A stretch of 61,472 nucleotides of DNA from Gudongella sp046224405 (GCF_046224405.1 NZ_JBJXRK010000011.1:1-61472); one strand, 5' to 3'. Shown: positions 1-9,393, counted from the first letter of the stretch. The notes: a model not told the origin generated them from the sequence alone. Program-made: numbers and translations.

Positions 1-12
1 GTGATTTTTCTC

Positions 13-41
13 TTGCATTTTGATTTATGACATGGTACAAT
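13..41 (+). promoter_or_regulatory. Sigma-A-type promoter of rpsT
   Basis: TTGCAT at 13-18 and TACAAT at 36-41 are separated by 17 bases. The start codon of rpsT follows 30 bases later, after the ribosome binding site GAGGAGGTG. This is seen directly; promoter function is inferred from the match to the vegetative consensus. Confidence 0.6.
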
Positions 42-71
42 ATCCTTTGTTAGATTAGAGGAGGTGAAATC

Positions 72-335
72 GTGGCAAATATTAAATCAGCTGAAAAAAG
101 AATTCTTGTAACCGCTAAAAAAACTGCCTTGAATAAGAGTAAGAAAACTGAAATTAAGACATATATTAAGAAATTTGAGAGTGCTGTAGCCAACGGAAAT
201 TTCGACGAGGCGAGAGCATTGTTGAAGGTCATTGATAAGAAGCTTAAGAGAGCAGCTCACAAAAACGTAATCCATACCAATGCTGCTGCTAGAAAAGTTA
301 GTCGTCTGACTAAGGCACTTAATAAAGCAATGTAA
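72..335 (+). CDS. rpsT: 30S ribosomal protein S20
   Basis: An 87-residue, very lysine-rich protein beginning MANIKSAEKR, which is the classic S20 N-terminus, and of the usual S20 length. S20 binds 16S rRNA in the body of the small subunit. The start is GTG, chosen because the AGGAGGTG ribosome binding site lies just upstream and the S20 signature begins at that codon. It is monocistronic: a promoter sits at 13-41 and a strong hairpin terminator follows the stop. The convergent neighbour is holA; rpsT next to holA and comEC is a common arrangement in Firmicutes. Confidence 0.97.
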   Translation: MANIKSAEKRILVTAKKTALNKSKKTEIKTYIKKFESAVANGNFDEARALLKVIDKKLKRAAHKNVIHTNAAARKVSRLTKALNKAM

Positions 336-336
336 T

Positions 337-366
337 AAAAACTTCGGCCAAACCGAAGTTTTTTTC
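337..366. terminator. Bidirectional terminator between rpsT and holA
   Basis: The inverted repeat ACTTCGG/CCGAAGT is flanked by A-runs on the left and T-runs on the right. It can therefore stop rpsT transcription on the plus strand and holA transcription on the minus strand. Confidence 0.85.
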
Positions 367-375
367 TTTTTTGAA

Positions 376-1416
376 TTAACTTTTATACGATCTACCACTG
401 GTTGTCAGCTTTACTATCAGCATTTCCATTTCAAGTCTCTGGTCAGAGGATGTTGTTTTGAGATTCCTGTCAGTTTGGAGTATTTCCTCAAGAATATCCC
501 TTAATCTGTTCCTGTCCATTCCGTTCCCCTGAGCAGCTATCTTTCCAAATTCATATGGTTTTATTCTCAGCTTTTCCTGTATTTCTCCAGAGCCATATCC
601 CTTTTCCCTATAGGTGACATACCCAAGCAGCAACCTGAACTGCCTACTTATCATAAATAGGATTCGAGGCACCGGTTCATTCATAAGATATATTTCATTG
701 AAGACCTCCATGGCCCTGTCCGTATCATTCTTGCCTACAGCTCCCAAAAAATCGAAAATGTTCTTGTCGAGAGTCTTAATTAGGACCTGATCCAGGATTA
801 TCCGGTCAATGTTTTTTCCAGAGGCATAATCAGCAAGCTTCTTGATTTCGTTGTCAAGATCATATAGTGTAGTGCTTATGTTTCTACTGTTGTAGCTGCT
901 TTGCTGAATAAAGTAGTTCAGATCAGCATAGGACATGGTCTTGCCTCTTTCTGCCAACTTCCCATGTATCCAATCAGCTAGCTCCTTTCCCTTGAGCTTC
1001 TCAAACACCACAGCACTTCCAGCTTTATTGAGATACCTGTAAAACTTAGTGTTCTTCTTGATTTTTCCATCTCTGTCATTTATCAGTAAAAGCTGATGAT
1101 CCCCCAAGCTCTTTACATAATCCAACATTTCATCAGATGATGAATCCTTGTCAAGCAAGGCTTCTGCTCCCCTTAAGACAGTTACTCGCCTTTCTGACAT
1201 AAATGGCAGAGTCTCACAGCTGGCTTTCAGATCCTCCAGTCCAGCAGTCTTACCATCCAGGTTTGCAAGATTGATGGTCCTCCCTTCTTTTGTCATGAAC
1301 AGACCCACAAGTTGCTCTACAGCAATATCGAGAAGGTAGGTTTCCTCACCAGTGAATATGTATATTGGATTGATATTACCATTTTCAATTGAATTTTGAA
1401 ACTCAATGTATTTCAT
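376..1416 (-). CDS. holA: DNA polymerase III subunit delta
   Basis: A 346-residue protein of HolA type, the clamp-loader subunit that opens the beta sliding clamp during replication. The N-terminal PIYIFTGEE segment (about residues 17-25) is the family's Walker-A-like remnant; as is usual for delta it lacks a working P-loop. The start is ATG 1416, preceded by GGAGGAAAAGAATT; an in-frame reading continues further upstream but lies inside comEC and has no comparable ribosome binding site. The gene starts 14 bases inside the 3' end of comEC, so the two are probably cotranscribed and translationally coupled. It ends at the shared terminator with rpsT. Confidence 0.93.
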   Translation of the reverse strand: MKYIEFQNSIENGNINPIYIFTGEETYLLDIAVEQLVGLFMTKEGRTINLANLDGKTAGLEDLKASCETLPFMSERRVTVLRGAEALLDKDSSSDEMLDYVKSLGDHQLLLINDRDGKIKKNTKFYRYLNKAGSAVVFEKLKGKELADWIHGKLAERGKTMSYADLNYFIQQSSYNSRNISTTLYDLDNEIKKLADYASGKNIDRIILDQVLIKTLDKNIFDFLGAVGKNDTDRAMEVFNEIYLMNEPVPRILFMISRQFRLLLGYVTYREKGYGSGEIQEKLRIKPYEFGKIAAQGNGMDRNRLRDILEEILQTDRNLKTTSSDQRLEMEMLIVKLTTSGRSYKS

Positions 1417-3784
1417 AATTCTTTTCCTCCATTTTTGTATAGGTAATAGTTGATATATAGGATAGTATACAATAAACAACTATCCAGCTCAACCGATAGC
1501 CATGCTTAGATATTAAATCTAAAGGATTCATCTGGTACATGGGGCCGTTATAAGGTAGCACCTCCATCTCATCATCCCTTAAGACCACCTTGATCAGGCC
1601 TGCTTCATCTGTTCGATAGATACTGGATCCAAATTTTTCCAAGGTTTCCAGCACTGAGTCATGGGGGTGTCCAAAGGAGTTGTTTCTACCAGCGGAAATG
1701 ACACTGACCTCCGGCAACAGCCGCGAAATATGGTCCACAGAGGATGATGTTCTGCTTCCATGATGTGCAACCTTCAAAATATCAACATCATATCCAGTTA
1801 GTAGTCTTTCAACCTCCACCTCTATATCCCCTGTAAAAAGTGTACTCTTCCCTTTGCTTCTGAGTAAAAGAACAAGTGAATTATTGTTTTCATCGGTGTA
1901 TGAATTACCAGAAGAATATATGCACTCTATGTAGCTTCCACCAAAATCAAACCTACTTCCTTCCTTAACAATGAATACTGGAATGTTGAACTTTTTTACT
2001 GCATGCTCCAAATCCGCATCAGGAATAACATTGTTTACATATAGGGCTTCAATTTCCAAATCCTCCATAATTGGGAACAGACCCTTGTAATGATCCTCGT
2101 GAAAATGACTTATGAAAACCCCATCAAGTTTTCTAACACCCAGCTTTTTCAGATATGGCAGAGTTATGGCTTCCCCGGGATCGTAGCTTCCGAAAATTGC
2201 TCCACCTGTATCAATGAGATAATCCCTGCCTTCAACCCTTACAAGGGCTGAATCACCCTGACCCACATCAATAAAGTGGATTTCTGTATTGGTGGATTCA
2301 AACACATGCAGAAGACCCATGGCTGAGATGAGCAAAAGGTATGCCACAATAACCTTCATTATCCTGATATTAAAATATGAAATGTACCTCCATTTCAAAA
2401 CCACAATTAGAAAAAATACATAAAGGATTATTTGGTGCAGACTTGGTGAAGCAACTCCAAGCGCTTCGATTGGCAAAAATGACAACAGGTCAATCATATA
2501 CCTCTGAAGATTCAACAGCCAATTTAGTATGGGAGCCAATGCCGGTATTGCAATAATTATAGATCCCAGTATGAGATTAGCCGTAGCCACCGGCACTATC
2601 AATATATTGGAAAATAAGGCCATAAGGGGCAACTGATTGAAATAGTAGCTTTGCAATGGGAGAATCCCAGCATTTACTGCCATCACTGCACCAACGGACA
2701 TTGCAAGCTTTCCCTTTGCAGGATATATCCTCTCCTGTATCCAGGGAGCAATTGTGGCCAGGGATAGTGTTGCACCATAGGATAATTGAAAGCCCAAACT
2801 GAAAATCCAGAATGGATTAATCAACAAGCAAATTATATATGATACTGCCAATAAATTGATTGGGTCATATGCCCTGTGCAGGATTTTAGATATCAATACA
2901 AATGAAAGCATAACTGAAGCCCTAAGAGCTGATTCAGGAAATCCAACCAGATAGGTGAATAACCAGATAAATATCATGACAGCAGGAATTGCCACATTCC
3001 TTTTTACTCCCGTCCTGGACATTATGAAAAGCAGAAACCCTGTCAGAATACCTATGTGAAGTCCTGAAATTGCTAATATATGGGCTATCCCCATCTCTCT
3101 GTAAAGCTCATATTCCTCCTGCTGCAAAGAGTCCTTTCCACCTGTTAGAAGAGCCTTCATAAAGCCCGCATTTTCTTTGGACAACCCATTGTCAAATACC
3201 ATGTCCAATCTATCCTTAAAGGAATTCTGTATTTCATATCCAAATTCAATGGGTCTAGCATTATTTTGTGGCAAAACTTCCTCTGTCCGAAGCAAATGTT
3301 TTATGTTTTTAGTCAACAGGTACTGTCTGTGGTTAAATAGCATCGGGTTTGTATTTGCCATGGGCTTGTACAACTGACCCCTTAAAATTATCTCAGTTCC
3401 TGGAGATATTGACGAGCCATCGTATATATTGGTCCTTATTTTCTCCTTTAGACCATCACCGTTTATACTATGGATAACTATGTCATAGCTGCTGTAGCCT
3501 TCCCTGATGTACTCCCTGTGTACCGTTCCCATTATAAGTACATCCTTATGTAAATAAGCATCCAAGGATGATGTGTGAGAGTAATTTGTATAGAGCATTG
3601 ACAACAGGAATAGGAGTAGAAGGTAGGACTTTCCAAGATTCCTACCTGTAGACAGCAAGCCAATCCATACTATAAGAACCAGGACTGACAGGCCCAATAT
3701 GACAATTGATGAAATACTGAAATAATAAGCTGTTAGTATCCCCAACGTGAAAAAAAGAGCGGGGATCAAAGCAGGTCGCTTCAT
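1403..3784 (-). CDS. comEC: DNA internalization-related competence protein ComEC/Rec2
   Basis: A 793-residue multi-spanning membrane protein that would form the channel for single-stranded DNA in natural transformation. In order: N-terminal membrane segments (about residues 5-70), a small soluble OB-like region, a long polytopic competence domain (about 200-480), and a metallo-beta-lactamase-like domain opening with DVGQGDSALV and containing SHFHEDH, the metal-binding motif. After this domain comes an unusual tail of about 50 residues with one more hydrophobic segment (near WIVVYCILSY). The start ATG has GAGGAGATAATAC upstream. comEA lies about 7 kb away on the same strand in a separate operon. 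No other competence genes are in the window, so transformability is not implied. Confidence 0.93.
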   Translation of the reverse strand: MKRPALIPALFFTLGILTAYYFSISSIVILGLSVLVLIVWIGLLSTGRNLGKSYLLLLFLLSMLYTNYSHTSSLDAYLHKDVLIMGTVHREYIREGYSSYDIVIHSINGDGLKEKIRTNIYDGSSISPGTEIILRGQLYKPMANTNPMLFNHRQYLLTKNIKHLLRTEEVLPQNNARPIEFGYEIQNSFKDRLDMVFDNGLSKENAGFMKALLTGGKDSLQQEEYELYREMGIAHILAISGLHIGILTGFLLFIMSRTGVKRNVAIPAVMIFIWLFTYLVGFPESALRASVMLSFVLISKILHRAYDPINLLAVSYIICLLINPFWIFSLGFQLSYGATLSLATIAPWIQERIYPAKGKLAMSVGAVMAVNAGILPLQSYYFNQLPLMALFSNILIVPVATANLILGSIIIAIPALAPILNWLLNLQRYMIDLLSFLPIEALGVASPSLHQIILYVFFLIVVLKWRYISYFNIRIMKVIVAYLLLISAMGLLHVFESTNTEIHFIDVGQGDSALVRVEGRDYLIDTGGAIFGSYDPGEAITLPYLKKLGVRKLDGVFISHFHEDHYKGLFPIMEDLEIEALYVNNVIPDADLEHAVKKFNIPVFIVKEGSRFDFGGSYIECIYSSGNSYTDENNNSLVLLLRSKGKSTLFTGDIEVEVERLLTGYDVDILKVAHHGSRTSSSVDHISRLLPEVSVISAGRNNSFGHPHDSVLETLEKFGSSIYRTDEAGLIKVVLRDDEMEVLPYNGPMYQMNPLDLISKHGYRLSWIVVYCILSYISTITYTKMEEKNYEIH

Positions 3785-3906
3785 GTATTATCTCCTCAGC
3801 ACTTTATATTTGCGTTTCGTTGTTATATAATAAAATCAATTATATCACAGAACTGGTTAGTTTCTCTTTAAATATTTAAAATTACAAATTTGAAGGTGGT
3901 GCTTTT

Positions 3907-5118
3907 ATGACAAGAAAGCTTTATTGGGAGAATCCATATTTACATGAGACTGAGGCTTCCATAATCAAAAAGGAAAGAAAAAATGGTCTATTCCACATAA
4001 CTCTTGACAGGACAATATTCTATCCTGATATGTCAGGTGGTCAACCAGGGGATATTGGAACCATTAACGGTGTATCGGTAATTGAAACAGTCGAGAATGA
4101 GGATCGCTTAACACATATACTCAAATCAGACATTCCAGGGCCTAAGGTCAAGCTCTCCATCCAATCAGACCACAGATTCGATATGATGCAACAGCATAGT
4201 GGCCAGCACCTTCTTTCAGGCGTCCTATACAACCTTTTGGGAGGTGAGACCATAAGCTTTCACCTGGGAAAGGATTATTCATCAATCGATGTGACCCTAT
4301 CTCATATGGAGCAGGAGGAAGTTGACAATGCTGAGGCCCTGTGCAACAAGATCATCCAATCTAATTTTCAGGTAAAAACCTACTTTGTCAATCAGGAGAA
4401 AATTAAACTGCTACCTGTAAGAAAGGCACCCGCAGTTGCAAGCAACATAAGAATGGTAGAAATCGATGGATTTGATTATTCTCCATGCGGTGGCACACAC
4501 GTGAACCACACCGGCGAGCTTGGATTGCTGAAAATTACAAAGTGGGAGCATTACAAGGGCAATCTGAGGATTCATTTTCTGACCGGACTAAGGGCATTTA
4601 TGGATTACTCCTCCAAGTTTAAGTCCGTCAGATCCATTTCAAATCTATTGTCCTCCTCCGATGATGACATTGCAGTCAAGGTTGAAAAGCTATTCAATGA
4701 CAGGACAGAACTTGAAAAGGAGGTCAGATCTGGAAGAGAAGAGATAATTTCAGCCAGAAGTTCCATGCTGGTTGATGGTTCGGAAAGGCTCGGGGATTTA
4801 AGGGTAATAAGAGAGCTGTATGACAATTATGATTTCAAGGCCCTCAGTCAGCTGGGAAGTCATATTTCAAACAATTATGAAAGGGTTGTGCAGATCTATG
4901 GAATATCGAACAATGGTCTTGGGCAGTTCATAATCAGCAAATCCAAGGATATCAACCTTGACCTTGGAAATGTATACAAACAGTTGTCAACAGAATTCAA
5001 ACTCAAGGGAGGGGGAAATCCCAACACTGTGCAGGGTTCAGTTCCAACTGCCAATTTGAACCTACTGCTCCAAAGGTCCATGGATATAATTTCCCAGATG
5101 CTCCAGTCCGAAAATTAA
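3907..5118 (+). CDS. Alanyl-tRNA editing protein, AlaX long form with DHHA1 domain
   Basis: A 403-residue free-standing editing protein that would hydrolyse mischarged Ser- or Gly-tRNA(Ala). The second half of the alanyl-tRNA synthetase fold is visible: an N-terminal beta-barrel (residues 1-90), the zinc-binding pair H97 and H101 in HSGQH, and C194 and H198 in CGGTH. These four residues are the expected Zn ligands of the editing site. The C-terminal part (about 250-400) has a coiled segment followed by a DHHA1-like region with the glycine-rich GGGNP near the end. No synthetase core is present, so this is not alaS. The gene is monocistronic with GAAGGTGG ahead of ATG 3907 and a terminator behind it. 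Confidence 0.88.
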   Translation: MTRKLYWENPYLHETEASIIKKERKNGLFHITLDRTIFYPDMSGGQPGDIGTINGVSVIETVENEDRLTHILKSDIPGPKVKLSIQSDHRFDMMQQHSGQHLLSGVLYNLLGGETISFHLGKDYSSIDVTLSHMEQEEVDNAEALCNKIIQSNFQVKTYFVNQEKIKLLPVRKAPAVASNIRMVEIDGFDYSPCGGTHVNHTGELGLLKITKWEHYKGNLRIHFLTGLRAFMDYSSKFKSVRSISNLLSSSDDDIAVKVEKLFNDRTELEKEVRSGREEIISARSSMLVDGSERLGDLRVIRELYDNYDFKALSQLGSHISNNYERVVQIYGISNNGLGQFIISKSKDINLDLGNVYKQLSTEFKLKGGGNPNTVQGSVPTANLNLLLQRSMDIISQMLQSEN

Positions 5119-5132
5119 CTATAAGCATATTA

Positions 5133-5158
5133 AAAAGCACCTTCACAGGTGCTTTTCT
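5133..5158 (+). terminator. Terminator of the AlaX-type gene
   Basis: AAAAGCACCT is repeated in inverse as AGGTGCTTTT around a short loop, ending in a short T-run. It also reads as a hairpin on the minus strand downstream of the tRNA-Sec gene and may serve both. Confidence 0.75.
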
Positions 5159-5194
5159 AAATATGAACATGCAGTATCATCGTATTAATTTATA

Positions 5195-5291
5195 TGGCGG
5201 GAGTATGTGAGAATCGAACTCACCCAGGACGCTCCTAACGCCCCGCGCTGGTTTTGAAGACCAGAGAGCCCACCAGGACTCCTCTACCCCC
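5195..5291 (-). tRNA. selC: tRNA-Sec (anticodon TCA)
   Basis: A 97-base gene including encoded CCA. The anticodon loop CTTCAAA carries TCA, which reads UGA. A long six-pair D stem (GAGTCC/GGGCTC) with a tiny loop, a long variable arm and a five-pair T stem are all diagnostic of bacterial tRNA-Sec. The eight-position acceptor arm pairs at seven positions, with a G/A mismatch at the eighth. It lies directly downstream of selD-selA-selB and the response regulator on the same strand, so it may be transcribed with them. SelA converts Ser on this tRNA to Sec and SelB delivers it. Confidence 0.93.
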
Positions 5292-5339
5292 ATATGGCTA
5301 CAAAAGCCATTATACAATAAATACTAAAATATTTCAATC

Positions 5340-6029
5340 CTAATTTACCTTGAAAAAGTAACCTACTCCCCATTTTGTAAGAACATACTCCGCAGCTTTG
5401 GGATCTTTCTCAATCTTTTCCCTAATTCTCCGTATATGAACGTCAACTGTTCTTAGATCTCCATAATAGGCATATCCCCATACCTTTCCCAACAGTTCCT
5501 CTCTTGTGAATACCTTCCCCGGATTTGATGCCAGGACATATAGAAGGTCAAACTCCTTGCCAGTCAGTGAAATGTTCTTGTCATTTCTTGTGACCTTTCT
5601 CCCGACGGAATTGATCCTCAAATCCTTTATTTCAACAACATTGCTGTCATTGTCAGAAACCTTGTGGTTTATCCTCCTAAGAACGGCCTTGATTCTGGCT
5701 TTCAGTTCCAATATGTTAAAAGGCTTTACCAGATAATCATCTGCTCCATACTCCAAAGCGAGAATTTTCTTGATATCCTCATTCACGGAGGTTATGAAAA
5801 TAATTGGTACAGATGAAATATTTCGGATATCCTGGCATAATGTAAGCCCATTAATGTCTGGAAGATCCGTCTCCATAAGTACCATATTGTAATCCTTCCT
5901 AGATATGTGGTCCAGGGTATTCTTCCCCTCGGAAAGTATATCTATGCGATAATCATCCTGCTCAAGGCTGTATCGAAGCCCCTTCACAAATGACCTGTCG
6001 TTGTCTATAATCAGTATTCTACCGCTCAT
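5340..6029 (-). CDS. OmpR/PhoB-type response regulator with an atypical receiver domain
   Basis: A 229-residue protein with an N-terminal receiver domain (1-120) and a C-terminal winged-helix DNA-binding domain (about 130-229, with the TGKEFDLL and RTVDVHIRRIREKI signatures). The conserved Thr (FITS) and Lys (DDYLVKPF) are present. The residue at the phospho-acceptor position is Glu53, in VLMETDLP where the family has LLDxxLP, and the N-terminal acidic pocket reads IDND rather than a DD pair. GAG is clear in the DNA, so this is not a reading error on my part. No histidine kinase is adjacent. It starts 18 bases after selB, with GAGGTGGGGTAGGT ahead of the ATG. It is probably an orphan regulator working without, or with unusual, phosphorylation; its targets are unknown. 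Confidence 0.9.
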   Translation of the reverse strand: MSGRILIIDNDRSFVKGLRYSLEQDDYRIDILSEGKNTLDHISRKDYNMVLMETDLPDINGLTLCQDIRNISSVPIIFITSVNEDIKKILALEYGADDYLVKPFNILELKARIKAVLRRINHKVSDNDSNVVEIKDLRINSVGRKVTRNDKNISLTGKEFDLLYVLASNPGKVFTREELLGKVWGYAYYGDLRTVDVHIRRIREKIEKDPKAAEYVLTKWGVGYFFKVN

Positions 6030-6047
6030 ACCTACCCCACCTCAATA

Positions 6048-7958
6048 TCAATTTACAAGTATCCTCTTCTCGCCATCTCTTTTTGTAATTTTAATTTGGT
6101 CGAAGTACTCAAGCAGACCAATTGCATTCTTTCTATTCGTATTTAATAGATCTCTGTACTCGGCTACAGATATTCCTCCATTTTTTTCTATGTGACCTAT
6201 CAACTCCACTTTGGCTAATTCAAGATTTTCAGGCGACAGTATCAAGTCATCGCTGATCTTCATCAGTTCCTGCCTGTTGAGCATGTCCATTATAATTTCC
6301 TCTATATCATCGTTTTTACCCAAATCAGACTTTATCAAATCCTCTTTCTTTGGTGGCATAAAAGCTTCCTTGTTGATGATTTCAAGAACCTTGTGCTTTA
6401 GCTTAAGCTGTTCACTTGAGTACTCAGGATTAAAATTCTGAAGTGAAATCAGGTCTTTTTCCTGCTTGAAGTGTCCTTTTTGGATCAGGTTTTCAATTAT
6501 GATCTCTGCAAGCTTTGGTTTTGCCTTCTGTAGGAACCTGCTTCTCATCTCCTCCTTTGAAGCTCCAATTCTCAGTGGATATTTACTGTGAAACACCTGA
6601 AGAACCTTTTCCATGGATTCAACAAGGTTGGATATATGATCCATATGCACGGGGTAGATATCCTTGCTAAGCTCATAGAGGGTTACCTTCCCTTTCTCTT
6701 GAAGGTTTCTTACCTCTTGGAGAATATTCTCCTCCAGCATGGACGTTTCTCTGGCCATTTCCTTAACAGAAAGGTAAAGCTTAGCTTTGTCAAGAATCAT
6801 ATGCTCTACAATATCTCCAAAATCTCCTTCGTCCTTTATTCGAAGCTCCTGGATATCATCATCGTCAAATCTCTTTCGTTTAGCAGGGTTAGGCTCAAGA
6901 ATCTCTCCTCCTCCGATTGTAAACATAGGTGAATAGAATCTAAGTATAAACCTATCTCCCCTTTTTGCTACGGTCTCAGATTCAAGTCTGAGTTGAGCAT
7001 AAGCCTCTTCACCAGGCTCAAGTGCTTCCTTGTCAAGTAGTACAATTCTACAGAGAATCTCTTCAGTTCCCAGATAAAGCTTAAGTCGTGTACGATTTTC
7101 AATTATCTTATCCAAATTCTTTAGCAGCTTAATCTTTACATCGAGCATCATGGTACTGACCATGGCATTTATTGGAGCCACAACATTCCCTCTATTGATA
7201 TCATCCTTCTTAACATTGGCAAGATTCATGGCGACTCTCTGCCCACCGAAGGCTTCCTTTGCATCTTGGTCATGAACCTGTATGGACCTTATCCTGGACT
7301 TTAATCCTGATGGGTAGATTTCCACCTCGTCACCAATTGAAAACTTCCCTGCCAATAGAGTCCCTGTTACGACTGTTCCAAATCCTGAAATGGTGAATAC
7401 TCTGTCAATTGGCAGCCTAGGCATATCATTCAAATTCTTGTCCTCAAGCTCTCCTGCCATATCCTGAATCAAGTTGATTACCTTGTCTATTCCTGTTTTC
7501 TTTGTTGATGATACGGGAATGATTGGGCTTCCTTCCAGAAAGGTCCCTTCCACTGCCTCCCAAATCTCCTCCTTGACCAGTTCAATCCATTCCTCTTCTA
7601 CCATGTCAGCCTTTGTTATTACAACAAATCCCTTCTCCACTCCAGCCATATCAAGAATTGCAAGATGCTCTGCTGTTTGAGGCATTATTCCCTCATCAGC
7701 AGCAACTACAAGCATCACTATATCAATTCCAACAACACCAGCCAGCATGTTTCTAATGAATTTTTCATGGCCAGGGACATCAATAATTCCTGCCCTCTGT
7801 CCATCGGGAAGATCAAAATATGTGAATCCCAGTTCAATGGATATCCCTCTGTCCTTCTCCTCTTTCAACCTATCCGTTTCTCTTCCAGTCAGTGCCTTTA
7901 TTAGAGTTGTCTTGCCATGATCTATATGACCAGCTGTTCCAATAATCAGATGCTTCAT
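6048..7958 (-). CDS. selB: Selenocysteine-specific translation elongation factor SelB
   Basis: A 636-residue GTPase that carries Sec-tRNA(Sec) to the ribosome at UGA codons marked by a SECIS hairpin. The G1 motif GHIDHGKT is at residues 10-17, followed by DVPGHEKF (G3) and TKAD (G4). EF-Tu-like beta-barrel domains fill residues about 175-350. The C-terminal 270 residues are charged and helical, matching the tandem winged-helix domains that bind the mRNA hairpin. ATG 7958 overlaps the stop of selA by four bases, so the two are translationally coupled. The length is normal for SelB. Confidence 0.97.
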   Translation of the reverse strand: MKHLIIGTAGHIDHGKTTLIKALTGRETDRLKEEKDRGISIELGFTYFDLPDGQRAGIIDVPGHEKFIRNMLAGVVGIDIVMLVVAADEGIMPQTAEHLAILDMAGVEKGFVVITKADMVEEEWIELVKEEIWEAVEGTFLEGSPIIPVSSTKKTGIDKVINLIQDMAGELEDKNLNDMPRLPIDRVFTISGFGTVVTGTLLAGKFSIGDEVEIYPSGLKSRIRSIQVHDQDAKEAFGGQRVAMNLANVKKDDINRGNVVAPINAMVSTMMLDVKIKLLKNLDKIIENRTRLKLYLGTEEILCRIVLLDKEALEPGEEAYAQLRLESETVAKRGDRFILRFYSPMFTIGGGEILEPNPAKRKRFDDDDIQELRIKDEGDFGDIVEHMILDKAKLYLSVKEMARETSMLEENILQEVRNLQEKGKVTLYELSKDIYPVHMDHISNLVESMEKVLQVFHSKYPLRIGASKEEMRSRFLQKAKPKLAEIIIENLIQKGHFKQEKDLISLQNFNPEYSSEQLKLKHKVLEIINKEAFMPPKKEDLIKSDLGKNDDIEEIIMDMLNRQELMKISDDLILSPENLELAKVELIGHIEKNGGISVAEYRDLLNTNRKNAIGLLEYFDQIKITKRDGEKRILVN

Positions 7959-9379
7959 TTTTTACACTCCTCCAGTCCGTCAATTGCCCTCCGGACGGCC
8001 TTGGAGACTATCTCCATTTCAGAATCGTCTATGGTTCTCACATCAAGATATACTTTATCCCTGTAGATTCTGGCTATGACCGGAATGGTATTGGTTCTTA
8101 GAAGCTCCTCGAACCTTGCTGTACTTCCTTCTTCAAGTTCAATGACAACGCATTTGGTGGGAAGTTTCTCCATGGGTAATGACCCTCCACCCACCTCAGA
8201 ATAGTCATCCTGTAGGGTTAAACCAACTCTTTTCTGAAGATCTTCCCTTGACAACATCCCCATCAGCCTTTCACCCTTTTCCTGGAGAATCTCCCTGGAA
8301 TAGGTTAACATCTTTAAAGTGGGGATTTTAGATACAACAGTATCCTCATCCAGATAGTACCTAAAGGTTGCCTCAAGGGCAGAGATTGTAAACTTATCTA
8401 CTCTAAAGGCTCTGGTTAGGGGGTTCTTCTTCATCTGGTCGATGAACTTCTTCCTTCCCACAATTATTCCAGCCTGTGGCCCTCCCAAAAGTTTGTCACC
8501 GCTGAAGGTAACCACGTCAACTCCGTTCTTCAGACTATCCATCACTGTGGGCTCATAGGTTATTCCATATCTGGAAAGGTCAACAAGTACCCCACTTCCC
8601 AAATCCTCAATTAGTGGGATATTGTTTTTCTTGGAAACATCCTTTAGCTCTGAAGCCTCCACTGCGGAAGTAAAGCCCATTATTCTGTAATTTGAGGTAT
8701 GAACCTTCATTATTGCTCCAGTATCCTCAGAGATGGAAGCCTCGTAATCCCTTTTATGGGTTTTATTTGTTGTGCCCACCTCTATTAGTTTTGCACCACT
8801 TTGGGCCATTACATCCGGAACCCTGAAAGCCCCACCTATTTCTATCAGTTCCCCTCTTGATACAATCACTTCCTTCCCTGACGCCAGGGTGCTCAATACA
8901 AGAAGAACCGCTGCTGCATTATTGTTGACCACCATAGCTGATTCGGCACCTGTTATCTCAGCAACCACTTCCTCCAGATGTGAATATCGTGATCCCCGGC
9001 TACCCATTTCCAGGTCATATTCAAGATTTGAATAGCCCTTGGCAACCTCCCTTAAATGATCTAGTATTTCAGGATTTACAGGAGATCTTCCCAGATTGGT
9101 ATGGATTACAACCCCTGTTGCATTGATGACAGGTCTTAGCTTAAAAGAACTCTTCTTGCTTGCCAACCTAACTACTGTTTCTCCCAGCTCTCTTATCATT
9201 TCCTTGATTTCTTCATGCTCTTTCCCACCATTGATTGAAGCTCTTATGCTTTCGGTGGCAAGTCGAATTGAATCCACAATGGTCTTTCTTGCTACCTTGT
9301 CTTCCAGATTTTTTATAAGCTCATTTTCCAGAAGCTCATCTACCTTGGGTATCATCTTATATAGATTAATATCGCTCAT
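7955..9379 (-). CDS. selA: L-seryl-tRNA(Sec) selenium transferase
   Basis: A 474-residue pyridoxal-phosphate enzyme that converts seryl-tRNA(Sec) to selenocysteinyl-tRNA(Sec) using selenophosphate. The N-terminal tRNA-binding region is followed by the PLP domain; the cofactor lysine is K296 in SGDKLLGGPQAG, matching the family motif. Length and overall order agree with bacterial SelA, a homodecamer. The start ATG lies 14 bases downstream of selD, with AAAGGATTGGTG upstream. It belongs to the selD-selA-selB run and would act in the cytoplasm together with the tRNA-Sec gene at 5195-5291. Confidence 0.97.
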   Translation of the reverse strand: MSDINLYKMIPKVDELLENELIKNLEDKVARKTIVDSIRLATESIRASINGGKEHEEIKEMIRELGETVVRLASKKSSFKLRPVINATGVVIHTNLGRSPVNPEILDHLREVAKGYSNLEYDLEMGSRGSRYSHLEEVVAEITGAESAMVVNNNAAAVLLVLSTLASGKEVIVSRGELIEIGGAFRVPDVMAQSGAKLIEVGTTNKTHKRDYEASISEDTGAIMKVHTSNYRIMGFTSAVEASELKDVSKKNNIPLIEDLGSGVLVDLSRYGITYEPTVMDSLKNGVDVVTFSGDKLLGGPQAGIIVGRKKFIDQMKKNPLTRAFRVDKFTISALEATFRYYLDEDTVVSKIPTLKMLTYSREILQEKGERLMGMLSREDLQKRVGLTLQDDYSEVGGGSLPMEKLPTKCVVIELEEGSTARFEELLRTNTIPVIARIYRDKVYLDVRTIDDSEMEIVSKAVRRAIDGLEECKK

Positions 9380-9393
9380 TTCACACCAATCCT

